The notes under the pieces are model-generated. The model was given only the letters and a program-made list of their open reading frames with translations, made no database searches and was not told the DNA's origin. This document shows, one piece after another, positions 9,083-14,700 of a stretch of DNA of 14,700 nt. The stretch lies in the NCBI GenBank assembly GCA_946885605.1, contig CAMPGR010000095.1, positions 1 through 14,700 on the forward strand. Direction: 5' to 3'. Position 1 is the first letter of the stretch, and every line of letters starts with the position of its first letter. The translations under genes were made by a program, and so were the position numbers. The stretch comes from an uncultured Pseudomonadota bacterium (GTDB lineage Bacteria > Pseudomonadota > Gammaproteobacteria > Burkholderiales > SG8-41).

Positions 9083-9853
9083 TTACCCGCGCAGGCGCGA
9101 GGCGTCGAGCCTTCGTATCGCCATGACGATGAAGAGAGCGGTGAGCAGAAGCGAACAGGCGATGGAATAGGTGTCGATGAGCCCTCTGCCGAGCGGCTCG
9201 AAGTTCGAAACAGGTGTGAAGACCTGCATCAGCGCCGCAGGCAGCTGCCAATCCCGGGCACGCAGGCTGTCGCCCGCGGTCTCCCCCGCGAGCAGCATCG
9301 CAAGCAATGCGCTGAACGCGCCCATTGCGGCGATCAGCGGGTGCGTGGTGAGCGAGGAGACGTACAGGCTCACTGCGGCGAAGCACGCGGCGAGAAGCAC
9401 GATGCCCACGGTGAGGCTCGCGATGAGCCCATAGTCGAGCGCGGTGCTTCCCGCAAGCGCGAAGGGCATCAACACGACGAGCCCGATCACGACGAGCAGG
9501 AAGCCCATCAGCCCGAAAAACTTGCCGAGCACGATGGCGGTGACGGACACCGGGGCGGAGGTGAGAAACACCATGGTGCGATTGCGGCGTTCCTCGGCGA
9601 TTAGCCGCATGGCGAGGATCGGCACGGCGAAGAGCAGCACCACCGCGGCGGTGCCGAAGGTGGGCGCGGCGACGAGCTCGGTCGCCCCGGGCGGGCTCGC
9701 CATGTGGCTCAGGCGCGGCCGGATCTGCAGGAAATCGTCGATGCGCCGCAGGAAGTTGTAGCCGAACAGGAACTGCATCACCGTCAGAATGACCCATGCG
9801 AGCGGCGAGGCGAAGAGGGCCCTCAGTTCCTTTCCTGCGATCGCAAGGATCAT
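9083..9853 (-). CDS. ABC-2 type permease, GldF-like
   Basis: Polytopic inner-membrane protein of 256 residues with about six hydrophobic segments (near 18-38, 69-89, 104-129, 139-167, 169-190 and 227-247). The N-terminus MILAIAGKELRALFASP and the segment AMRLIAEERRNRTMVFLTSAPVS are characteristic of ABC-2 permeases of the GldF/NosY kind: an EER-N-T loop followed by the third helix. Its ATG (9853) overlaps the stop of the ATPase gene by 4 nt (ATGA), and the GldG-like gene starts 3 nt after its stop, so the three products are probably made together as one membrane complex. The substrate cannot be read from the sequence. Confidence 0.88.
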   Translation of the reverse strand: MILAIAGKELRALFASPLAWVILTVMQFLFGYNFLRRIDDFLQIRPRLSHMASPPGATELVAAPTFGTAAVVLLFAVPILAMRLIAEERRNRTMVFLTSAPVSVTAIVLGKFFGLMGFLLVVIGLVVLMPFALAGSTALDYGLIASLTVGIVLLAACFAAVSLYVSSLTTHPLIAAMGAFSALLAMLLAGETAGDSLRARDWQLPAALMQVFTPVSNFEPLGRGLIDTYSIACSLLLTALFIVMAIRRLDASRLRG

Positions 9854-10797
9854 GACGGCGTCTCCTCGAGGCGCGTGAGCTGTACAAAAACGTCTTCGAG
9901 CCGGGTCTGCGCGGGATTCAGCTGATACAAGCCCCAGTCCGAGGCCACCGCGCGCTTCACGAGCTGATCGGTGGGATCCGATGCTTCCGAAAACTGCATG
10001 CGAAAGAGTGTCTCCGAGACGCGCTCGACTGCGGAGACGCCCGCTATCGCAAGGAGATCTGTGTCACGGGGCGGGCGGCGCAATCCGATGAGCAGCGTGC
10101 GCCCGCTCTCGAATTTCTGCAGCGCGCTGATCGTGTCGCTGTAGACAAGGCGGCCGTGGTGCAGGATCTGCACGCGGTCGCATACCGCCTCGACTTCGGG
10201 CAGGATGTGCGTGGACAGGATCACGCTGTGTCGCCCGCCCAGCTCGCGAATGAGATTGCGGATCTCGCGTATCTGGTTGGGGTCGAGGCCGACGGTCGGC
10301 TCGTCGAGGATGAGAACATCGGGATCGTGCACGATCGCCTGCGCGATGCCGACCCGCTGCTGGTAGCCTTTGGAAAGCGTGCCGATCAGCTTCTTGCCGA
10401 CCTGCGCGATACCGCAGCGCTGCTTTGCACGCTCCGCCGCCTCGCGGAGCTGCGAGCGCGCAACGCGATGCAGGCGCGCGGCGAGCAGCAGGTACTCGTC
10501 CACGCTCAATTCGCGGTAGAGCGGCGGAATTTCCGGCAGGTAACCGATCCTCGCTTTGGCCGCGGTCGGGCTTTCGAGCAGGTCCACGCCACAGATACGG
10601 ATGCTCCCGCGCGTCGGCGCAAGATTGCCGGTGAGCATCTGCATAGTGGTGGTCTTGCCCGCGCCGTTGGGACCGAGAAAGCCGAGGACTTCACCGCGCT
10701 TCAGTTCGAGATTCACGTCGTCCACCGCCGCATGCGAGCCGAACGCGCGCGTGAGGCCGCGCGCGAGTAGCGTCGTGGCGGTTTCGTGATCGGTCAT
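9850..10797 (-). CDS. ABC transporter ATP-binding protein, GldA-like
   Basis: ATPase of 315 residues that energises the neighbouring permease. Walker A is GPNGAGKTT at 42-50, the signature LSKGYQQR at 141-148, and Walker B VLILDEPTVGLDP at 161-173. A C-terminal domain of about 80-90 residues (from about 230) follows, as in the CcmA/GldA/NatA group. The ATG at 10797 gives the usual N-terminus. The same frame is open to 11178, but that extension is low-complexity, crosses the intergenic region and is antisense to the next gene. First gene of a probable operon continuing through permease, GldG-like, DUF4340-like and mutM. The Shine-Dalgarno is weak. Confidence 0.92.
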   Translation of the reverse strand: MTDHETATTLLARGLTRAFGSHAAVDDVNLELKRGEVLGFLGPNGAGKTTTMQMLTGNLAPTRGSIRICGVDLLESPTAAKARIGYLPEIPPLYRELSVDEYLLLAARLHRVARSQLREAAERAKQRCGIAQVGKKLIGTLSKGYQQRVGIAQAIVHDPDVLILDEPTVGLDPNQIREIRNLIRELGGRHSVILSTHILPEVEAVCDRVQILHHGRLVYSDTISALQKFESGRTLLIGLRRPPRDTDLLAIAGVSAVERVSETLFRMQFSEASDPTDQLVKRAVASDWGLYQLNPAQTRLEDVFVQLTRLEETPS

Positions 10798-10824
10798 GTA
10801 TCGCGCGAGGAAGGCGGCAACGTC

Positions 10825-10853
10825 TTGTGAAGAGCGCAAAATATACCTAATAT
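10825..10853 (+). promoter_or_regulatory. Candidate sigma-70 promoter for the TPR-lolB-ispE operon
   Basis: TTGTGA (10825-10830) and TAATAT (10848-10853) are separated by 17 nt, each matching 4 of 6 consensus bases, 83 nt before the TPR gene start. A second AT-rich spot, TTTAAT at 10889-10894, has no matching -35. The call is weak, but this is the only region available for a promoter ahead of the operon. Confidence 0.28.
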
Positions 10854-10868
10854 GTGATCGTTTATGAA
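10840..10868 (-). promoter_or_regulatory. Candidate sigma-70 promoter for the Gld-type ABC operon
   Basis: On the minus strand TTCATA (10868-10863, 4 of 6) is followed after 17 nt by TATATT (10845-10840, 5 of 6), 42 nt before the ATPase start codon. The AT-rich stretch stands out from GC-rich surroundings. It overlaps the candidate promoter for the opposite gene, so the two may compete for polymerase. Prediction from hexamers only. Confidence 0.35.
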
Positions 10869-10936
10869 GCAGCGCCCGCGGTTTTTCCTTTAATTTCACG
10901 GAACTGTCCCGCGCGGCCGCGTTCGGCCGCAGAACT

Positions 10937-12712
10937 ATGACGAGTCCCAGATCGCTCCTACTCGCGGTGTGCGTTTTGCTTGCCGCTTGCGCGCAGCAAC
11001 CGGTGAAGCCGACCGCGAGCGAAGCGCCCTCATCGAAGAGCGCCGCGCAGCCGCAGACGAAGGTCTCTGCGAAGCCTGCGCGACGACAGCCGCAGCTGCC
11101 CGCGCACGAGCTGACCGAGCAGCTGATGCTCAAGCTCCTGCTCGCGGAAGTAGCGGTGCAGCGCGGCCAGTCGCACATTGCCGTGCCGGCTTATCTCGAT
11201 CTCGCGCGCGAAACGCGCGACCCGCGCGTGGCGCAGCGCGCCACCGAGGTCGCGTGGAACGCGCGCTTTGTCGATTCGGCGATCGAAGCCGCGGGCATCT
11301 GGCTGCAGGCCGACCCGCAATCGCAACAGGCGCGTCAGGTGCTCGCCGCCCTGCTCGTCAATCAGGCGCAGCTCGCGAACGCCCTCCCTCATCTCGAGAA
11401 GTGGCTGCGTTCCGACGAAGCGAACGTGGGCCAGAGCTTCCTGCAGATCACGTCACTCCTCGCGCGTCACAAGGACCGGAAAGCGGTACTCGCGCTGATG
11501 CAGGGCCTCGCGCGCTCTTACGGAGAGGTGCCGGAAGCGCGATTCGCGGTGGCGCAGGCCGCGTGGAATGCCGAGAACCGCGAGCTCGCTCTGAGCGAAG
11601 TGCGCGAGGCGCTCAGGCTGCGGCCGGACTGGGAACTGGCCGCGCTGTTCCAGGCGCAGATCCTGCAGCGCCAGAACGCATCCGAGGCACTCGCCTATCT
11701 CGCTTCCTACCTGGAGCAGCACCCGAAGGCGAAGGACGCGCGACTCTCCTACGCGCGGATGCTGGTCACGGAGAAAAAGTTCACGGAAGCGAGGAAGCAG
11801 TTCGAAGCGCTGCTGGCGGAACACCCGCAGAACGCGGAAGTCACGATGGCCGTCGCGCTGCTTGCTCTCCAGGTGAACGATTACGACGCGGCCGAGGCGC
11901 AATTGAAGCGCGCGCTGGAGAACAACTACAAGGATCCGGACGCGGTGCGGCTCTATCTCGGCCAGGTCAACGAGGAACGCAAGCGCTTCGACGAAGCGCT
12001 CAAGTGGTACGGATCCGTAGCCGGAGGGGAGCAGTACATCGCCGCCCAGGCGCGCTACGCCGGAGTGCTTTCCAAGCAGGGACGGCTTGCCGATGCGCGC
12101 AAGCACTTGCACCAGGTGACCCCACGCAGCAACCAGCAACGCATACAGCTTACCCAGGCGGAAGCGCAAATCCTGCGGGAGGCCTCCGCATACCAGGAAG
12201 CGTTCGACGTGCTCAGCCGCGCGCTGGAAAAGATGCCGGATTATCCCGACCTGCTGTACGACCATGCGATGGCGGCCGAGAAAGTGAACCGCCTCGACGT
12301 GCTGGAGCAGAACCTGCGCAAGCTCATTACCATGCGCCCGGACCATGCGCACGCGCATAATGCATTAGGCTACACCTTCGCGGACCGCAACGAACGCCTC
12401 GACGAGGCGCGCCAGCTCATCGAAACCGCGCTGCGGCTTGCCCCCGAGGATCCCTTCATCATGGACAGCATGGGATGGGTGCTCTATCGCCAGGGGCACA
12501 TCCCGGAAGCGCTCGGTTACCTCAAGCGGGCGCACGCGTTGCGTCCCGATCCCGAGATCGCGGCGCACCTCGGTGAAGTGTTGTGGATGAGCGGACAGCG
12601 GGATGAAGCGCGTGCGTTGTTGTCGGAAGTGTTGAAGACGCACCCGAAAAACGAAATCCTGCAGAACACCATCAACCGCTTTCTCCGGACGAACCATCCG
12701 GCCGCGCGATGA
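10937..12712 (+). CDS. Tetratricopeptide-repeat lipoprotein
   Basis: Protein of 591 residues. A lipoprotein signal peptide ends in the lipobox LAAC with the lipidated cysteine at 18, followed by a low-complexity Ala/Ser/Lys/Gln linker to about residue 55. The rest is a long helical solenoid with many TPR-like units, clearest near the C-terminus (AHNALGYTFADRNERLDEAR, DSMGWVLYRQGHIPEALGYL, AAHLGEVLWMSGQRDEARAL). TPR solenoids act as protein-binding scaffolds; the partner here is unknown. The residue at +2 of the mature protein is Ala, not Asp, so outer-membrane sorting is expected by the E. coli rule. Its stop overlaps the lolB start by 4 nt. This gene next to lolB is a common betaproteobacterial arrangement, hinting at a role in the outer envelope. 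Confidence 0.9.
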   Translation: MTSPRSLLLAVCVLLAACAQQPVKPTASEAPSSKSAAQPQTKVSAKPARRQPQLPAHELTEQLMLKLLLAEVAVQRGQSHIAVPAYLDLARETRDPRVAQRATEVAWNARFVDSAIEAAGIWLQADPQSQQARQVLAALLVNQAQLANALPHLEKWLRSDEANVGQSFLQITSLLARHKDRKAVLALMQGLARSYGEVPEARFAVAQAAWNAENRELALSEVREALRLRPDWELAALFQAQILQRQNASEALAYLASYLEQHPKAKDARLSYARMLVTEKKFTEARKQFEALLAEHPQNAEVTMAVALLALQVNDYDAAEAQLKRALENNYKDPDAVRLYLGQVNEERKRFDEALKWYGSVAGGEQYIAAQARYAGVLSKQGRLADARKHLHQVTPRSNQQRIQLTQAEAQILREASAYQEAFDVLSRALEKMPDYPDLLYDHAMAAEKVNRLDVLEQNLRKLITMRPDHAHAHNALGYTFADRNERLDEARQLIETALRLAPEDPFIMDSMGWVLYRQGHIPEALGYLKRAHALRPDPEIAAHLGEVLWMSGQRDEARALLSEVLKTHPKNEILQNTINRFLRTNHPAAR

Positions 12713-13275
12713 GCCGGTGGCGGATGGCTGCGCTCGCCGTCGCGTTCGCCGCGGCGGCATGTGCCACGCCGGGATTGCCGCCGCCCGCTCCCTCCGCCTT
12801 CGATCTTTCGGGAAGAGTGCTCGCGGGCTACGACGGCCGGGCGTTCTCCTCCGGCCTGCGCTGGCAACATGTGCCTCACCGCGATGAGATCTGGTTGCTG
12901 ACCCCGCTCGGGCAGGCGCTGGCGCACATCGTCAGCACGGACGAGGGTGCGACGGTAACCGGCGCGGACCGAAACCAGTATCAGGGCGCGGATGTCGAGG
13001 CGCTGACACGGCAGGCGCTGGGCTGGGAGCTCCCGCTCACCCGCCTGCAATACTGGGTGCGAGGGGAGGTGGCGCCCGGCAGCGCCCCGCGCAACGTGCA
13101 GCGCGACCCCGAGGGCCGCCTCACCGGCCTCGTGCAGGACGAATGGCACATCACGCTGGAGTACCCCGAAGGCGAATTCCGCCGGCTGCCGCGTCGCGTC
13201 GAGCTGCGCCGGGCCAACGAATCGATCCGGCTCGTCATCGACGCATGGCGCAGTGAACCGACTGCTGCGCCATGA
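12709..13275 (+). CDS. lolB: Outer-membrane lipoprotein receptor LolB
   Basis: LolB accepts lipoproteins from the periplasmic carrier LolA and inserts them into the inner leaflet of the outer membrane. The 188-residue protein has a lipoprotein signal (AAAAC, cysteine 18, with Ala instead of the usual Leu at -3), then FDLSGRVL, GLRWQH and the well-conserved WLLTPLGQALAHI, which with the mid-protein ALGWELPLTRLQYWVRG fits the LolB fold. LolB diverges quickly, so the position between the TPR lipoprotein gene and ispE, both joined by ATGA overlaps, gives strong added support. Confidence 0.92.
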   Translation: MSRWRMAALAVAFAAAACATPGLPPPAPSAFDLSGRVLAGYDGRAFSSGLRWQHVPHRDEIWLLTPLGQALAHIVSTDEGATVTGADRNQYQGADVEALTRQALGWELPLTRLQYWVRGEVAPGSAPRNVQRDPEGRLTGLVQDEWHITLEYPEGEFRRLPRRVELRRANESIRLVIDAWRSEPTAAP

Positions 13276-14111
13276 GCGCATACCGCCGCTTTCCGGCACC
13301 CGCCAAACTCAATCTCCTGCTGCGGGTCGTGGGGCGGCGCGCGGACGGCTACCATCTGTTGCAGACGGTCATCCGCTTCATCGACTACGGTGACACGCTG
13401 GGTTTCCGCGCGCGCGAAGACGGCGTGATCGCGCGGGTGAACGATGTGTCAGGGGTGGAGGCGGAGCTCGATCTTGCCGTGCGCGCCGCGCGGCTCCTCA
13501 AGGCCGAGACAAATACCATCTTGGGCGCGGACATCGAGCTCGAGAAGCGGGTGCCGCTCGGTGGCGGGCTGGGCGGCGGCAGCTCGGACGCCGCGACCAC
13601 GCTGCTTGCCCTGAACCGGCTGTGGAACACCGGCCTTTCCCGGGCGCGCCTGCTCGAGCTCGCACTGCGGCTCGGGGCCGACGTGCCGGTGTTCGTGTTC
13701 GGCGAAAACGCGCTTGCAGAAGGCATAGGCGAGGTCCTCACGCCGATTTCGGTGCCGGATGAGTGGTATGTGGTGTTGTGCCCCCCGGTGTCCGTTTCGA
13801 CGGCACGCATCTTCGGCGCCCCGGAATTGAAACGGGATTCGAAAAAAATTAGAATACAAGGCTTTTCGGTCGATCTCGCGGGTAACGATCTCGAGCCCGT
13901 CGTGCGGCGGGCGCATCCCGAAGTGGCGCGACACCTCGAGTGGCTGCAGCGGTACGGGCAAGCGAGAATGACCGGCTCGGGCGCTTGCGTATACGCGGCT
14001 TTCGGCGGAGAAGACGCGGCGCGGGCGGTACTTGCCGGGCTGCCCGGCAGCATGGAAGGATTCGTCGCGCGCGGGCTCGAGAAGCATCCGTTGCGCGACA
14101 TGGCGCGCTGA
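13272..14111 (+). CDS. ispE: 4-diphosphocytidyl-2-C-methyl-D-erythritol kinase IspE
   Basis: GHMP-family kinase of the non-mevalonate (MEP) pathway; it phosphorylates CDP-methylerythritol with ATP in the cytoplasm. Seen in the 279 residues: PAPAKLNLLL (8-17, Lys12 near the active site), the ATP-binding PLGGGLGGGSSDAA (95-108), GADVPVF (135-141, with the probable catalytic Asp137), and the GHMP C-terminal motif MTGSGACVYAAF (233-244). Length is normal. The start overlaps lolB by 4 nt. Oddly, codons 186-196 are AT-rich with rare AGA and ATA codons and contain a near-consensus promoter pointing at tRNA-Gln and prs. Confidence 0.96.
   Translation: MSAYRRFPAPAKLNLLLRVVGRRADGYHLLQTVIRFIDYGDTLGFRAREDGVIARVNDVSGVEAELDLAVRAARLLKAETNTILGADIELEKRVPLGGGLGGGSSDAATTLLALNRLWNTGLSRARLLELALRLGADVPVFVFGENALAEGIGEVLTPISVPDEWYVVLCPPVSVSTARIFGAPELKRDSKKIRIQGFSVDLAGNDLEPVVRRAHPEVARHLEWLQRYGQARMTGSGACVYAAFGGEDAARAVLAGLPGSMEGFVARGLEKHPLRDMAR
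13827..13855 (+). promoter_or_regulatory. Intragenic sigma-70 promoter inside ispE, likely for tRNA-Gln and prs
   Basis: TTGAAA (13827-13832, 5 of 6) and TAGAAT (13850-13855, 5 of 6) are separated by exactly 17 nt, the best promoter match noticed in the window. It lies in codons 186-195 of ispE, in an A-rich patch that uses AGA and ATA codons otherwise avoided in this GC-rich DNA. Transcription would begin near 13862, about 280 nt before tRNA-Gln. Inferred from sequence only. Confidence 0.55.
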
Positions 14112-14138
14112 AAGAGCGCCGGTCCGCCGAAATACCGT

Positions 14139-14215
14139 TGGGGAGTCGCCAAGCTGGTTAAGGCACCGGATTTTGATTCCGGCATGCGTGGGTTCGAATC
14201 CTACCTCCCCAGCCA
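14139..14215 (+). tRNA. tRNA-Gln (anticodon TTG)
   Basis: A complete 77-nt cloverleaf. The acceptor stem TGGGGAG (14139-14145) pairs with CTCCCCA (14205-14211), including the U1-A72 pair typical of tRNA-Gln. The D arm starts GCC-AAGCTGGTTAA-GGC. The anticodon stem CCGGA/TCCGG encloses loop TTTTGAT with anticodon TTG at 14173-14175. The T arm has the GGTTCGAATC signature, and G73 and CCA are encoded. It reads CAA (and CAG by wobble). It sits 27 nt after ispE and 45 nt before prs, so it is probably processed from a longer transcript. Confidence 0.97.
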
Positions 14216-14260
14216 ATTTTGCAAGGGCGGTGTTCCGCCGCCCGACATGGGGTGGGAAGC

Positions 14261-14700
14261 GTGGCGCTAGACCGACTGATGGTGTTCACCGGCAACTCGA
14301 TCCGGGAGCTTGCCGAAGACGTGGTCAGCCACCTCAACATCCACCTCGGTCGCGCCAAGGTCGGCCGCTTCAGCGACGGCGAAGTGATGGTGGAGATCCT
14401 CGAGAACGTGCGCGGCAAGGACGTTTTCGTGCTGCAGTCGATCTGCGCGCCGACCAACGACAATCTGATGGAACTCCTCGTCATGGTCGACGCGCTGAAG
14501 CGCGCTTCGGCGGGGAGAGTGACCGCGGCGATTCCCTACATGGGATATGCGCGGCAGGACCGGCGTCCGAGCTCGGCGCGCGTGCCGATCACCGCCAAAG
14601 TGGTCGCGAACATGATGACGAGCGCGGGCGTGGACCGCGTGCTCACGATGGATCTGCACTCCGAGCAGATCCAGGGATTCTTCGACATCCCGGTGGACAA
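14261..14700 (+). CDS. prs: Ribose-phosphate pyrophosphokinase (PRPP synthetase), N-terminal part
   Basis: Only 146 complete codons are present; the gene runs off the window. Prs makes PRPP from ribose 5-phosphate and ATP for purine, pyrimidine, histidine, tryptophan and NAD synthesis. Visible motifs are RFSDGE (36-41), [18 protein letters not shown], the ATP-site YARQDR (96-101), and [14 protein letters not shown] with the catalytic-region His133. The ribose-5-phosphate-binding loop lies beyond the window. The start is taken as GTG 14261, preceded by a purine-rich GGGGTGGGAA; it gives the usual six residues before LMVFTGN. The ATG at 14279 would shorten the protein. The 45-nt leader after the tRNA contains a small GGCGG-TGTT-CCGCC hairpin without a T tract. 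Confidence 0.95.
   Translation, partial: MALDRLMVFTGNSIRELAEDVVSHLNIHLGRAKVGRFSDGEVMVEILENVRGKDVFVLQSICAPTNDNLMELLVMVDALKRASAGRVTAAIPYMGYARQDRRPSSARVPITAKVVANMMTSAGVDRVLTMDLHSEQIQGFFDIPVD

Noticed and set aside
10798..11178. Upstream extension of the ABC ATPase frame
   Set aside because: It crosses the intergenic region and the lipoprotein signal sequence of the divergent gene; homologous ATPases begin at the chosen start.
11453..12358. Minus-strand open frame of 301 codons inside the TPR gene
   Set aside because: Antisense to clear TPR repeats; composition typical of a shadow frame.
14105..14119. Hairpin GCGCT-GAAAG-AGCGC at the ispE stop, as a terminator before tRNA-Gln
   Set aside because: Short stem and no following T tract; read-through into the tRNA is more likely.
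13449..14216. Minus-strand open frame of 255 codons across ispE and tRNA-Gln
   Set aside because: Its beginning is the complement of the tRNA and the rest is antisense to ispE.

Overview
The window is a compact, GC-rich (roughly 65%) stretch of housekeeping chromosome from a betaproteobacterium, probably of the Burkholderiales/Rhodocyclales/Nitrosomonadales type. This rests on protein character and on familiar gene runs: ftsX-ftsE-ftsY beside an M16 peptidase pair, rsmD-coaD-ferredoxin, and TPR lipoprotein-lolB-ispE-tRNA-Gln-prs. No species can be named from the sequence. There is no insertion sequence, phage gene, CRISPR array or other clear sign of recent transfer.

Layout. (1) Positions 1-1828, minus strand: ftsY, ftsE and the start of ftsX form one operon for membrane protein targeting and divisome control. 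(2) Positions 1949-6019, plus strand: two periplasmic M16 peptidases (one with the zinc site, one without), rsmD (16S rRNA methylation), coaD (coenzyme A synthesis) and a small 2[4Fe-4S] ferredoxin, with spacings from an 11-nt overlap to 19 nt. (3) Positions 6024-10797, minus strand: a probable five-gene operon of ABC ATPase, ABC-2 permease, GldG-like auxiliary protein, DUF4340-like protein and mutM. MutM converges with the ferredoxin gene, with 4 nt between the two stops. (4) Positions 10937-14700, plus strand: a TPR lipoprotein, lolB and ispE joined by 4-nt ATGA overlaps, then tRNA-Gln(UUG) and the start of prs. There is no gene-free stretch above 140 bases.

How the parts work together. Region 4 combines outer-membrane lipoprotein insertion (LolB), isoprenoid precursor synthesis (IspE) and PRPP synthesis (Prs). 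A near-consensus sigma-70 promoter inside ispE may give tRNA-Gln and prs their own transcription. Region 2 looks like a translationally coupled housekeeping operon led by a heterodimeric peptidase. The least understood part is region 3: a Gld-type ABC transporter with a GldG-like subunit and a DUF4340 protein, of unknown substrate. A precisely overlapped 11-codon open frame bridges its last two cassette genes. It is the best candidate here for an undescribed system, although the gene families themselves are known.
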